From NCBI GenBank assembly GCA_003342895.1, contig PTFA01000031.1, positions 6,118,678 to 6,182,677 on the forward strand: DNA of 64,000 bases, written 5' to 3'. Under the pieces are notes generated by a model, which was not told the origin of the DNA, searched no databases, and saw only the letters and a program-made list of their open reading frames with translations. Numbering within the stretch: the stretch's first letter is position 1; the number at the start of each line of letters is the position of its first letter. This document shows, in pieces, positions 40,408 to 55,211 of this stretch. Source of the DNA: Casuarius casuarius. Lineage: Eukaryota > Chordata > Aves > Casuariiformes > Casuariidae. The translations under genes and the position numbers were made by a program.

Positions 40408-42085
40408 TGTGTTATAACCCTACATTCCTCCTCCAAGATCAAACAGGCATCCCTCTGAGGGGCATTAATTATTACTAAGTGAAGTTGGAAAAGTAGGCCA
40501 AATGAACTCAAAATAGGGTAAAAACAAAATAAAAAAGCTTTCCAAAACAGAAGTCTAAAATTTAATTCCCAAAAGGGATTTTTAAGTTACATGGAACGCA
40601 ATACATTCTTAAAACTCAGGCTTCCTTACAACCCAATAATTTTAATGCAATAATCTTACTGAAATATTTTGAGCCTGACTACGGTTCTTTTTGGTTTATA
40701 CATACAAAATATGGCTCAAACAGCTCAACCCTCACCCAGTTCAAAGAATGAGCACCTACCTCTTATTTCTGACATCCAGAACTCTAAAGTGAGTATCATT
40801 TGCAGTCACAATCTAACATTAATTTTTATTCTACATAGTAAAGGTGTAAATCCCAGTTTGATGGTTAAATGAACTGTAATCACACACCAGATGGAAGTGG
40901 AAATCTGCAGTAGCTTACCAGGATGTTACAGCCTAAGACTACATAAAGAAAAATTCAAAGAGTCTTCTTGGAAATCCATATGAAAATGAGCTTGAATATT
41001 CTTATGTTAAAATAATCCCTGATAGAATATATTGTCAAATATGATATTTACTGATCAGTTACAGGAATTCAACATGCAGAGTGGTAAAAAGTAAATGCAT
41101 CCAATTACTCAGAAGACCTACATCTAAGAACTGATTAATTCAGTCATTATTTATTATCTGAACTTAAATATTTTCTACTAACACATCTTCCCAGTTGGCT
41201 CCTTAGCAAGGGGCACATGTGAAAAGAATCTTCTCCTTCACAGAATAGATATCTGTAGGGGATGCAACTGATATTCCACATCCTGGTTATTCTCTATAAA
41301 GATTTTTTTTTAATACAGTTACCTCTAATCAAATTCTCTGACTTGTATCTTGTTGATGAGAAACAGCTTTCAAAAAATGAAACATACAAGATATAACAAG
41401 ATCCCAGGGAAAGAGAATGGAATGTCCGAACAACTGAACAAAATGTTCATTGGACAAAGTACTCTAATGAGCTTGGGACATCACTTTGTGAAGGTTGTCA
41501 TAACTGCTGTGAATTTAATAGAGTTAGAGCAATTTACAGCAACAGAGGAAAAGGAATCAATTTCCAGAGCATGTATTTAACTTCTCTTAACATGAGAATT
41601 GAAAAAAGCTAAGACACGTTATGAAATGCCCACCTATATATCTTAAGATCACGACTTTAATTTGACAGAAATAAAAGAAACTGACAATCACGTGTCACAT
41701 ATCATAGCAGGTTTATTGTAGGAAGAATATAGATTTATATGAGTAAGCATCTTGTAGACACAGCTTCATATAATCATTTTGCAAATATACTCTTAAGAGA
41801 GGTTACAAAATTTTGCAACTTTTATTTCTCCCCCTCACCATTCTTGTCTTGAAAAGCTGGTCAGAGTTCACTGCAAGACAATTTCAGTGTGTGCATGTAT
41901 TCTCACTGGTCAATAGTACTAATGGTCAGTACCAAGGGAACTTGGTGTGTTTTTCTTCTAGTCCAACCTTAGTTGTTTCCTGTAACTTTTAAAGCACCAT
42001 AGTTTCTTCTTTGATAAAATAAATGAATATATAAAGAAAGCTCAGAAAAAAAAAAGAGTTATTCCTGATATATCCAAAAAATAGT

Positions 42086-42420
42086 GCTGAGAGGGACTTC
42101 CAGAAGCTCACCCCACTGTCCCAAGACACCAGTATCTATGGCTAATTTCACTCCTGACAGATGTCTGTTCTTACAGAATTCCAGTGATGATGACGACGAC
42201 TCTGCAATATCTTCAAGGAATCTATTCCTGTTAGAAAGCTTTTCTTAATGTTTAACTGGAATCTTTTTGCTGAAATTTAAATGATTCCTTTCTGTCATAT
42301 GTTACAAATATAGAGAACAGATCATTCTCTTCTCTTCACAACAACTTTTACTTACAGGAGGACTGTTATCCACAAACCTATTCTCTTTACAACCTTACTT
42401 TGCAGTAAAATCTGCAACTT
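42086..42420 (-). mobile_element. Degenerate CR1-like LINE fragment
   Basis: On the plus strand, GAGAGGGACTTCCAGAAG is followed in the right order by CCTGACAGATGTCTGTTCTTA, CCAGTGATG, CAAGGAATCTATTCC, GTTAGAAAGCTTTTC and GACTGTTATC. That order follows the reversed CR1 3' region as I know it, with many substitutions and indels. The terminal GGTTGGA unit is lost or unrecognisable. The right border is uncertain because similarity fades gradually. Confidence 0.72.
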
Positions 42421-45400
42421 TCAACAACATTTTCTCTACAAGACGACTTGCAGACCAGCAGTTTTCAGCCAACTCTGATATAAACAGTGGAATACAGAAT
42501 GCTTTTACTGTTCACACAGATGGAAGAGTGCCAGATACTGCCACCATTTTGGTTTCTATAAATGATAGGACACAGGCTGTTTTTCAATAATTTGTGTCTT
42601 CTTCCACACCCAAAACTGTTTTCTTTTTAGCTACTGGCAAAGTGCTTTATTTTAATCACAGTATTTTCAAAACAAAAGTAATAAAGACCATATGCGTACT
42701 GGGAAACATTTTCAGGTCCAGACAAGCTTCTTACGGTCTTCCTACCAACCTAGTAATACCCACAGAAAATACAGTGAACAGGCACATCAAAGACCCAGGA
42801 TCTTTGCAGCATCTAATAAGTCATATTGATCAGCTTCTTTAATAAGGTCTCCAAACCTTGCCACTTTAACAATTAAAGGGAAAAAAAAGAAAAAAAAAAA
42901 AAAAGGAAAAAACACACACACACGCAAATCTCACAATTCTCTCATGAAATAATCCCATCATGCAAGAGGAAAGATTAATGAAACAACATAAAGCAGAACA
43001 GAAAATCACAAGACAGGCTATTTCCTGAAAATAATTCCTTTTGAAATCAGAATAGAAATCTTTAATAAGAATTCAAATGTTTGGTGATCTTTCCTGGGTC
43101 TTCTCTTCAGAAGACTAAAACTTAAACACAATATATACTGTTTTACAAAAATCTATTACAAGGCTTTTGAAGCTGCTTAAAATCTTCCAGTTTTATTTGT
43201 TAACTTAGCTAAGCACCAGTCCAAATATAACAGCTACTGAAAAATAAACATTAGACCATCAGTAAGTGTCTCCACAATTGCACTGCATTGCTATGCTGTT
43301 CATATTCAGGATTTCAGCATCTAATCTGATTTCATTCACTGTATACTAATCCAGTGTCAAATCTTACCACTCGCAGGCTCTCTGTCTGCTATGCTATTCT
43401 TCATTAGGACAGAGTCCAAGAGCCTAAAGTTTCAAATTTTACACAGAATACCACTAACTTTAGGGTGCTTATATTATAAAAACAAGCAATGAACATGAAT
43501 TCATAAAACTACCACTTCTGTACACAGCTGAAAGTTAATACTGAATTTTAAGGCAAAGAAGATTTACAGCTTGATCATTAAACTTTGTACACGCTTCATA
43601 CTGAACAAGAAATGGGAACACAAAGCGTTTCAGAATTACACTCAGTTTCAACTGTTTCTTATTCCTAAAAATCACTCGCACTATTTTGGAGAGTCAGGCT
43701 ATGCGTGACTGAAGAAATACTAGAGGAAAAAACACCACAGCCCTCCTGCTAGGATGCTCAATGCAAGTGTAAAAGGCTGGCTAAATCACTTAGAGCAAAA
43801 AAATGCATTCTAGCTGCTGATGGTGTGCTGGTGAGGGAAGCAACCCAAGCTCAAAGCATTAGAGTCACTCACCTACAACACCCATCTTCCTGGAGGCTGA
43901 TTTGCACATCAGATCTGACTCATGCAAGGATATCAGTTCTACCAGCAGAGAACAGAGGCTGTCAGCTCCCATCTGCTTTTCAGCAACCTTTGTTTCAACA
44001 TGCCTCCTTTTAGCTTCCACCCTCTTAGTATTAGCTTGGATTACTGATACATTTTGGAAGTTTGAGCTGTGTCTATGCCAGAGCCCTTTATTACTCTAGA
44101 GATAACAGTGCGCTGTACACTGGCAAAGCACTACTAGTGCAAACATAGCTCTCCAGACCAAACTACATTTCATACAAGAATGTAAAAACATTCACGGAGA
44201 CACACCTCTGAGCAAACCAAGTTTACCAGTAGAAGTGCAGTTGTGCCAATATAATAGCATATTTGCTAAGGGCTTCTGCCAAAACAGCTAAGCTGGTCAG
44301 TGTTCACACCTCTTCACATCCCTGACCAATACAGCTGTGCTGACAGAAGCCTGCTGCACAGAAAACAGCCTCGTGCTCAGTTCCAAGAAGTTTGTCAACC
44401 AGCTGAAATTTACAGAAGCCTCCTCCTTTAAATAGGCTTGTTTTGGATCCCAGAATGCTAATTTTGCAAGGAGTGGAGAAAAACACACAAACCCACCAAC
44501 AACATTAATCTGTTTTAAGTAGGAAAATTATCCTTTGGCTCTACATCCTCACAAATCGTAACTACATTAGTTCTGCACAAGGAAACATCTTTAAAGCTTG
44601 CTTTTATTCTGAAACACCCCATAATGAGTACCACAAAGTCATATTTTACTTCCATCACCCCGAACCAAATACATACTTTTAACGTACATAATAAAGGTTA
44701 AAGAGGTACTGTTGCCATCATCACTAGAAAACAACACGGACTCCAAAAGTCCATTTGGTTTTGTTTCTCCTCTAGAATTACCAAGCTAAATTGCTCTGTA
44801 ACATGCCTCTGTAAAACTCAGCTGTTTCACATGTTACTCTGCACCTTTTGGAAACTTGTGCTCTCCAATGTGATTGTAAAGGTGTATCTGAGGGGAGTAT
44901 TTAGTCCTGCAATTGGTATTTGGGCAACAGATCTACTGATAACACTCCAGAGGAATGGAAGACAGCATATCCGTCCTTGTGCTGTCTCAGCTGTGCTATT
45001 GAGTGTAAAGGCTTAGCTGGTGTCTGAAAAGCATAGAAATATGAACACAAATGAACTAGATCACACAACAGGCTCAGTTAGCTATACATTCTGTCTCCAG
45101 AAATGGAGAAAAACAGATGTCAATATGAGCAAGACATCCACTGCCAAAATGCATACAAGTCTAAAACATGATAGTGTCTCAGTCCACATCGAAAAATTTC
45201 AGAAACCTCAGCTAAAGTATCATCTCCCTTTAACCAACAGATATCTCTCCTCACAGTCTCTCTCCTGGAGTTCTACATACTGCACTTTTTCCTGTGGAGG
45301 TCCTGAGAGTACATCTACAGCACATACTGCTATGGCATGATAAATGACTGAACTACAAAAGGTAGGCTACAAAAGCAATGCAGCTCTATCAGTGTAACAC

Positions 45401-47364
45401 TCCAGGGCAAATATAATGTGTTCCTTTAGAAATAGCTCAGGTTTTTCCGTACAACACTATCAGGTGGTGAAAACGTATTCTAACTGGCCTCAAAAAGCAT
45501 GCATACATTGACAATTTTTATAAAGGAAAGAAACTATATAAACAGACCCGAGTTTTTCTACAGCCTAATTAACCTGCAGAACTACATATGACACAATAAC
45601 CATCACTGATATGCCAATGCATCTCCCCTATGATTGATTGCTTTATTCTTAGAAACAAGAACTGCTTCTTTCTTCACAGAAATAAGTAACTTCTTCAAAA
45701 TTATAACTGAAAAGGCACTTTTTATTTCAAAGCTATATTTGGACATCTGTATCTCTACCAGTTAATTTCCTTACATAAACAAACTTGTCCGTTTTACATA
45801 AAAACCAAAGTTTTCTGGCTTGATGGCTCAGTCGAAAAGAAAAACTGACATGACTTGGATACTCACATGACATCTTTTATTACTAAAGGCTTTTCAGACA
45901 TTTAGATGTCTAATGCCTATTGAATTCAGAGTTAGGCATCTAGATAGATATCAGGTTATCTTGCACTCGTAAGATAATACAAAACTACCTCTGCCACATT
46001 AAGTTTTTTCCAAACATTAAGTTAGTGAAATTCTGTTTGTAATCTATATTTGTATTATACTGTGTTTAAGACTGTCATATCAAATTCTTTGGCTACTTTA
46101 TCCATTTGGTAAATCCAAAAACTAAGGCACAACAGTCTGATAAACTGTCCTACTCCGTGGCAGCATATGAAGAACTTACTCCTTGGCCTTGATTAACACC
46201 ATACAAAAAAAGCCTGCAGTCATAATTTATTTTGTTTAACTTCTTTACGAAGTTTTTGTGAGAGTATGGCCCAGAAAGCTCTGATCCCAAAAGTTATTCT
46301 TGCAGAAACATATATTTAGAATGAATAAACTACTAAATTTGTCAATACATTTGATACCTATATATTGATGATCTTCGTCATTACCTGAATAGTTGCATAA
46401 TTTGGAAACAAGCCACAACCCAACATGTATTTTTTTTTATTGTGTGAGAGAAGCATAATACCGTCTTAAAGTTCCTGCTGCATGCCAAAAAAGCTGTTCT
46501 TCACTGCAAAAGGAACCATTTTATTAATCTACAAACATGTAGTTTCCATTGAGAATTACAAAGGAGCACATCAGTGCAGGGCAGAAAGGCAGTAAAGCAT
46601 TCAACAAAATTACCACAGTATCTAGAATAAGCAAGGTCGTAACTCCTGTGACCTACCCTCCTTAAGATAAGCCCATCATCAAATTTGATGGCAGTTTCTT
46701 TCACATACTTATCCCAAGGTGCACAACAAACACTGACATCACTCAGCTTGATATTAGAAGGGGGTCAGTAGTTATCTGCTGGCTTGTTCCAAACACTCCA
46801 ATGTGAATATCCTAATGATAATGGTGTCCATTCTCATAATCCGTATGATTGCCTAATCTTTCATTTTTAATTCTACTACCATCTTGCTCTGAAGGACATA
46901 ATAGGTAGCAAACTGCACAGATAAAGGGAAACCTTTCTTCTACAATGCTCTGACAATTTTAAATATCCGATCTTCCAGTTTCATAGTATGCCTTTATCTA
47001 CCACTTTTGAGAAAGAAATGACTAATATATCTGCATTATTTTTTATGTTGCTTTTGTATTCCCAGTTACTTACCTCCCTTAAAAATCAAAGGCAATCCAG
47101 TTCTCCAGTGCTCATGTCAAAACTCTTATTGTTTTAATTACCAGCTCCCAAAACTTATTTTAATTTTTTTTCCAACATCGTCATTCTTTGAAAACCAAGT
47201 AGCCTTTTGGCTACACCAACACATTGAACAAGAGTTTTGGCTGATACTTCACATCCCACCGGGAGCTTCATTTAAGAGCTACTATGTAAAAATTGATAGA
47301 ACATTTTATGAAGAGAGGATTAGGTGGCCACAGTGGCTCCTCCTGACAACACACAGCAGTATAA

Positions 47365-48720
47365 GTCAATTTGTTCTTGAAAGATATCAAACAATTCAGA
47401 TTCCACAGCCTTCTCTGACAATCTGTTCCCTATCCCTACCATTAGAACTGTTTTCCCTTCAAAGTCTAATTTCAATCTGTCTTTTGCAATTTTAGCCCTG
47501 TCTCCGGTGGTTGAAATGAACAGAATATTCCCACTCTCTTTTCAAATATTTTTGCAACAAAATGTTGCAAACTATTATGCTCCCTCCTCCACTGTCTCTA
47601 ATTTAGAAAGAATTGAGGTTTTCAGGCTACCTTCTTTCATAGGCAACGTTTCTCAGCCATAGATTCCTCCCCCCCCTTCATTTGTCCACATCATTTTTGA
47701 AATACGGCACACAAAAGTAGACTTAGCCTTCCAACTAAGATCTCACAGATGTGGAGTAGAGCAGAAAAAATAGTCTTTTAGTCTAGACTTGTCTTTATAT
47801 GATGCTAGTCTTTCATATAACAACATGATATTATTGACTCATGTTCAACTTCGATGACACGCCATCACCTTCAAATCTTCTCAGAAAAACCTTCTCTAAC
47901 CCACTGTTCCCCAAGCTGTATTAATGCACTTGATTATTTCTGCCTAAATGCACACTGGATTTCCTCTAACTTTTAATTCTGCCCACTATGTTTTATTTGT
48001 GTAGACAAATTGGACACATTCATTTTTAATTCTAATCCTGCTGAATGTCTGTACAAGTGGATTTTCTGAGATGCATGGAGATCTCGGGAACTTGCAGTAC
48101 AGCTCTTACACCAGGACTATATCACGCCCATGGGGCTGTGCTGACACAGGTACTGGTGAGAATTACGCACGTCTCTGGCTATGGCAGGAAATAAACTGAG
48201 CAGAGCTGCTGAGGACAGCCCTACACAACTCTTCCAGGAGTCAGCCACACTCCCAGAACTAGTTAGGGGTTCCCTTTCCCATAAAGGGGAGCACAAGACA
48301 AGAGAGCAACCATTGTCTTCTATTTATAAGCCAGCTCCAGATTCCCTCTGCCTCTCAACTCTAAAACCCACAAAAACACCTTGTAGCTCTTGATCATATG
48401 AGAATTTTGTGATCAGCCTGATCAAGAAGGTTGGTGATCCGCATTCCATTTTATCACCCATTTTGTTCAAAAAAAGTATTGAGCAACACCTGGCTTTTGA
48501 GGTATTACCTTCCATATCAATCATGAAATACCAATACCTATTCCTTATATAGCAACAAATATCTAACATAGCAGAGATGGTTTATCTGATCTCTCTTGAA
48601 CCTATTTTATTACTACTTTTTGTATATCACATTTCCCTAGCTTATTTACAAAAATGTTGTGCGAGAGTGTCAAAAGTTTCACTACAGTCAAAACACAAGG
48701 TTACTACCCCATTACAAACA
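47365..48720 (-). mobile_element. Old CR1-like LINE remnant
   Basis: Blocks in reversed CR1 order are visible: TGTTCTTGAAAGATATC, GATTCCACAGCCT, AATCTGTTCC, CCTTCTTTCATAGG, then ATCTCACAGATGTGGAGTAGAG, TTCCCCAAGCTGTATTAATGC, AGTATTGAGCAACACCTGG, and finally AATGTTGTGCGAGAGTGTCAAA followed by ACTACAGTCAA. It is heavily diverged with no open frame. It could be one long insertion or two adjacent ones, and similarity may continue at lower quality to about 49.5 kb. Assignment is by recalled family order, not by alignment. Confidence 0.6.
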
Positions 48721-49243
48721 GAAATTAGACTTTCCCAATAATGATATGCATCTCTAGAAATACACACAGTTTGCTACTCAACTCCTCATAAACCTGTGTT
48801 CTCATGGACAATTTTACCTCTGGTCCATGACTAACTTTCTGTAACAGGTCACTCACATAAAATTTCAAACTATCAAAAAAAGTGACAGACTAGTCTTTAA
48901 TCCATCCATTTTCCAATTGCAAACTGCCAAAACTAACAGACTGGAGAAGCTCGATTTTCTTTTCCAGTGCTGGAGGACTATTTTTAATCTCATCAAGCTC
49001 AGGTAGACATTTTATACTCCCCCCCCCACCCCCAAATGCTTTATGTGATTACTATCAGTACATAAATTTGCACCTTAAGACTTGCAAATTTTTGTTTTTT
49101 GAGAGAGAGAGATAGGTATAATATTCACAGTTCTCCAGACCTGCCTTTTCATTCTTAAACAACATCAAGAACTACTGGAAGCATGACATGCAGTTTGTTC
49201 CAACAACGCCTCTTTTTGACATATCCAACTGACAGTGCATTAT

Positions 49244-49300
49244 ATTCTATTATTAAAAAAGCAATACATTCTATTATTAAAAAAGCAATAAAAAAGCAAT
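49244..49300. repeat. Tandem duplication, period 24
   Basis: Two identical 22-base copies start at 49244 and 49268 (ATTCTATTATTA, then an A run, then GCAAT). A third partial copy of the A-run-GCAAT end is at 49290-49300. Confidence 0.95.
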
Positions 49301-52300
49301 TTCTCTATGAAATTCTTTTCATTGAAGACAGGTACCAAGACACCAACCCTCCTTTTTGTGCTGTTCCCAGCTTCCTTAATTATCTCATTCTCTCAAATTA
49401 TTCTTGCTTTTAATATATTTAAAAGATTGCTCATGTGTTTCTACAACTGAGAATTTGAAGAGTTACAGCTAATTCTTATAATTTCCATTTCACTGTTCTG
49501 CACGCCACCCTGCTTGCATTGCTTAAGAATTTTCATTTGAGCCTGTTCAGCTCTGCGCCTTGCTATTTAGATATTCTTCTTGTCGTTTCAGCATTTTTCA
49601 ATTTATTTTACCTAGTTTTAGGGTCATTTGACCAAATTAACTTTTTTCATTAGAGGAAAAAAAAAAAACTTTTCAGTAAATTTGGGTCTCTGAAATTTTA
49701 ATAAAGGATTACTAGATTCATGATCAAGACCATTTCTATAGTCACTATCATTTAGTGACAACTGTAGTTATTGCTCGAGCCAACTTCTTTCCTACTTGTA
49801 TGCTGTCTCAATGAATAGTAATTTTCAGCATCAAAAAATTATTTTTCCAATGACAGCACATTGTGAAATATAGAATCTATTATTTTGGGGGCAGATAATT
49901 ATCAATTTGCACCAAGTAACTACATTCAGACCTATAACTATCTAGAAATGACAAGACCCACATGAGGTGGGGAAGTGGGCACCGCACCATAGACACTCCC
50001 GGTTATCTGTTATTGTATAGGCCAGAATCATTTAGCAAGAGGGAGTCTACGAACTATACCTAATCCAAGGCAATTCCACATGCCTCACTGCAGTTAGTTC
50101 ATAAATTGGAGGATTCTAAGAACCCTTTGACTAGCCTTTGCCCCGCAAAATGCACTGTGGTTGCTTCCCCCCCTCCCCACATTGTGAAAATATTAGAAGC
50201 AAAGTAGCATATGTATCAAAACTATAACATTCATCTTCTCATGGGAAACAGCTGCAAATCATCACTACAAAATAAGATGCATTTGAAAGTATCAAATGCT
50301 GGTCTTTCGAGTTATTAATAACTTTAATGTAGAAAGGTGAAAAACTATTTTGCTTAATATAGATTAATCAGAATTACACAAGAAATGCATGAATTTCACC
50401 ATTTACTTTTGCAGAAGAAATGCATTTATCCATAAGTCTTAAAGACTCTATGCACATTAGAAAGGTGCATATATAACAGTTCCAGATTTGGACCCATTTA
50501 AAACTCGGACAACACACAACACTTCTATACACCTTTTGCCGCTCTTTCCACCTATTTTTTGTCATTTTTATGACACAACTGCTTGCTAACACACACAATT
50601 AAGAGTTTAGTACAGTCAAAATATTTGTAACATCAAAGTTTTTAGACTGCAGTTCTTTGAGACAGACTTTCGTTCTAATGGGTCTGTAAACACCCAAGAA
50701 ATGTAATGTGTTACAGTAATACAAAGTCAATGATAAAAATACCAGTCCCAAAGATCTTATCTTCCTAACTTTTTTGGTTCTGCTGGTTGAACTAAGAATA
50801 TTTTTGCATAATAGATTATGACTATGGCTTCAATTTCTTTCATACAAATACACCAGAACATCTTTACAGGAGAAGGAAGAGAAACAACTAAGCATCACAT
50901 CCATATTTTAAGTATTAGAATGACAGAAGAAGATATTTAAAGGAGATTTTATAATGCCACAAACATGGAAAGCAACTTGCATATGATACAGGATTACTTA
51001 ACTTCCTCGAAAAGAATACGGAGAGAAAGCGGGGAAACAAAAACTAAGGAACACTAACTTCAGTACCTTCACCTGCCCACCAGAGAAAAGCAGGAACAAT
51101 TCAATCAACAAAAATAAACAGAAGGGGGAAAAGAAATAGGTGCACCCAACAGGAGTAAGTTTTATCATTCAAAAACAAAATACAAAATTCAATGTCTTTC
51201 AAAACATATTGCCTTCAGAGCTTTTCAGAAAAAAGTGCTTTTGCACTTTTGCAAACACTGTCAATGTTCTCCTTTTAAACAGTGCCCCCTTCTGTTCTGA
51301 AATAAACTGTGACGTTCTTACTTGAAATGCTACACAGCCTATACCAATAGCAATAAATGGCCACTCCCTTGTGACCTGTACATGATTTACTTTAACCAGC
51401 CAATTTTGAACAACTTAAACCGATTTCAACCACAGAACTGTCATAATATATTATATTTAAACTAGTTCTAAGATTACTGTCATCAGCAACAAAGCCAACT
51501 TGTGAGTAAGAACAGACAATTTGGGGCTTGAGAGCACTCACAAAGCAGCAGGAATGTTGGGAAACATCACGGAAATCCTCAGCCCAGCAACAGCCACAGC
51601 AAGGCTGGATACATTCAATCAGAACTGTTTAGATAAGAAACTCAGTTTACTAATCAGGAGTTCCAAAATGCCAAAAAGGAGACAGCTTTTGGCTTACCGA
51701 TGTCTAAATTCTTCACCTACACATGACCCTGGGCTTGCTGAAAAATTATACTCTATTTCATTTTACAATTTCTAACAATTTACAATAGTCCAGAATTTTA
51801 AAAGAGGCAATTCCAAATGAATATTATTCCTGTATTTAAGAAAACCTGCTGAAGCCTGAATAAACTGTAAAGTATCCTATCTCCTGACTCCTAAGGAGTG
51901 TGTCTTCCATATTTTACACAGTACTACAATACATGCCTATTCAGCTGAACCAGTCACCTCCGTACACATTCTATTAATAAAAAGCATTTTATATGGTAGA
52001 GTCTGCTCTTGATCTTTGAGCTGTGTAAGAATCAAACTGTTTTAGATTATCTCACAGAATGGTTCTGCTGTTTCTGAGCACAAGACTGGGGCGGAAGAAG
52101 GCTTGTTTTGTTTCATTAGAAAAAACAAAAATTCTTATAGCTGTTTGCTTAAAAGCCCTAGAATTTCTCTTCCCTGGAATGAAGACTTGGAAAAAAAATG
52201 GGAGGCTTATGTCAAGATTAGGCTTTTTCATTTTATTATTTCCATTAAAATGTCCCCAAAACCAGTAAGGGGGAGTGAAGGGTGGGGGGGTAGAAACCAT

Positions 52301-52612
52301 GATACACTTTCCAAGTAAACACTTCTTAGTGCTTCAAGGCTCAAATCTCCCAAGATTCAGCCTGTGACATGCATGCTCCCTCATACCACATGTCCCAGCA
52401 GTTTGTCCTGACACATGTACTTCTGCTGTCCCCAGAGTAACTGAGTCTGCTCTAGCCTAGTACTGTATGACTCTCAGAACTTGTTTTGCTTTTGCTACTC
52501 ACACCAACTGTGCATGTGGATACCACACAAAAACCAAGGATAGAAAGATAATGTCCCCTCTGCTCTTGAGTCCTCCACTACTGCACTGTAGAAAAGGAAA
52601 AACAACTAAAAC

Positions 52613-52945
52613 AGATTAGAATTCAAGCGCTGAAGGACTGAAAAACAAGACTGCCTGGGAAAGGAAGTTGCAGGAGAGCATGAGTCTGAAGCCAAAGTGG
52701 ATAGGGAAAATCTGGTATTTGGTGAGGAGCTGAACAGGAAGCAGGAAGGAGTCTGAACTGGCTGAGGTAGGCAATCATGGCTAGGAACTGAAAGGGGAAC
52801 AGGATACGGACTGGGAAGGAAGGGAAACAGATCTGACAGAAAGACCAGAGGAGCGCACAAAGGCATCACAGCAGTACTAGGCAGTGAGAAGGTGGTGAGG
52901 CCAGAAGGAACCATACAGAACTGGAATTGGGACTGATGAGGCTAC
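52613..52945. repeat. Purine-rich low-complexity block
   Basis: The plus strand is strongly purine-biased, with irregularly recurring words such as AACTGAA, AACTGG, GACTGGGA, GGAAGG and GAGGAG. The bias opens a 102-codon frame on the opposite strand (52914-52606) made of Pro, Ser, Leu and Phe, which I take as composition-driven. It may be a decayed minisatellite. Confidence 0.5.
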
Positions 52946-55192
52946 ATTTAGCAGTGATACTGTGGTTTAAACAGGGAGACCAAAGGAAACATTAAATGAA
53001 GAGTAAGCTGGTGACATCTCCATGACATTTCACCTATCACCCAGAAGCAGAAATATGTTTAATGGAACATTAGCAGATGGCACAGATGAACCATTCGCAA
53101 CTACAGCAACGCAAAATCCTCCAAAGACAGACCAGCTCCATCTGGCTTAACATCAAGGAGTATAAAATATAAAATTCCTATGCAACAAGCCACAAGAGTA
53201 CATTACAATGAGTGCACCCGTTCAGCATCTGAACCACTTCAAGGATCTGGCAAATAACCTAACTCCTAACTGGGGCATAGCTATTCATCACTGTGACCAA
53301 GAATGCAAAATACAACCAGCAGCTGCCGAACCTGGCAATAACTGGGGTAAGAATGTTCTAAAATGCAAGTCTTTGGGAAAAGGCTATTACTTAGTGCTGA
53401 CTATCAATTAGTGACTCCGAACTCCCGAGACAAATGTATTTTCATACAAATCTCACAAATAACAGTCTTTAAAAAGTGCATGCAAGCACCATGTCTATGA
53501 AGGGTAAAAACCAGAAATGATCTTATGCTAAAAAGAAAAAAAAAAAAAAAATTAATCTGAGCGCACACTCTTTCAGATAGTACAAAGGAAAGATATAGTA
53601 CAGTCTACAGTGAGAAAGTTACTTTCCATATTTTTGGATGGACTTTAAAATTAAATCAATTTGGATATTGAATTTTTATATTTATATTTAATAACTAGCT
53701 GAGAGACATAAAACACAAGAATCTTAAGACATCTTGATCACAGCTGCTATCCAAGTTATGCTGTAGGGCGAGATACATTCCTTCGAATTACTTGTGTATT
53801 GATTGCATTCCATACCTATGATGTTCAAACTTGAAAGGTAATACAGTTCCAAAAATAAGAAAGCAAACCATTCCAGATGATATCCAGTCTCATTAATGAC
53901 TTGAGTAAAATGGATAAGGAAAGCAGCATCCAGTAATTATTTGTAATTTACTAAATGAAGCAACTATAATGTCTTCAGCATGTAGACAATAATGAAGGAA
54001 AGAAAATCAGATATTAAAGTTGGGAAAAGACCCTGATTCAGACACACTGGGCATGCTTATTTCTTAGCTACTTATTTATTATCAAATATTATGTCAAAAT
54101 GTCTGTCTCTCTATGTATTATCACATCTAAAACCTAATATCGTTCATGATAGTCATTAACATGACCAACATAATACTGTCTGTTAACAGCAGTTATGATA
54201 CATAAAACACACCCTTAAAAAAGCATATTCAAAACTGGCTGAGTTAAATGGCGTAAGTCATTCCACTCCTCCATTCAAAGACCATACAGTGTAATTCATG
54301 TTATATTGTGTATCATTATCCTTCACAGGATTCCCAAACCAGAAAGGGCTTGAGAACTAACATACTTCTATTATCTCTGGTACAGCCTGTAAGTGAGGTG
54401 CAAAATGATGAATGAAATCTCACTGTTTAGATGTGGGATATGGGTTTCTGTAACCAAGATAATTTGTTTCAACAATTTTCAACATTTGGGAAGACAACTA
54501 GTCCATTTAATCTAAAGTTTGAGGCCAGCACATCTCTTATATCTGACAAACAATACTTCTCTTTAGATCTTCCTTAATTCATATTTTCCATATCCCCCAC
54601 TAGGCATTTTATAAACACATAACTTTTGATGGCATTACCAAATAACCTCAGATTGTGTTCTCAGTTTCTCTTTCCATCTGAGCTCTCAGGAATCTACTAG
54701 ATTCAGTTTGTCCCTGATTTATGCCACTTCACTTTAATTCCAAACCTTATTCTCTTGCATTGCCACAGGCATAGCTCCTGTCTACAGTCAGAGGGAAGCG
54801 AGTACCTCTTAAGGGCCTGTCAGAACGCAGTGTTACCTGCTTTCTGTGGCAATCTCTCACAAGCCCAGGCATCCATCTCGGATGCCTCAATTAACTTAAA
54901 TTTGATTTTTGTTCAAAAGTTGCAGTGCCCAAAATTAAAACATGCAAGACTGCTTATAGACAGATTCCTGTTCCCAAACAAAGCACCGCTCTTTTTAATA
55001 GGCTTCCATATTCAAGAAGCCACAAGAAAAAGACAAAAAGCAGCTGAATGCCAAGAATAGTGAGCAATAAATGTGAAAGATTCCTTGCAAAAGCACAGGA
55101 TTGCAGATTAGGCCCCCTGCCTGTTTCAGAAAAGGAATATGAATTAATTCCTATGTTTACATGAACAGCTTGATGTGTTCAGTTACTGTTTT

Positions 55193-55211
55193 TGGTTTTT
55201 TTTTTTTTTTT
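55193..55211. repeat. T-rich homopolymer tract
   Basis: A long T run flanked on both sides by GG and TTTT segments (TTTGG on the left, TGGTTTTTG on the right). Confidence 0.88.

Noticed and set aside
52606..52914. 102-codon minus-strand open frame rich in Pro, Ser and Phe
   Set aside because: It is the complement of a purine-rich low-complexity block. Composition explains the open frame.
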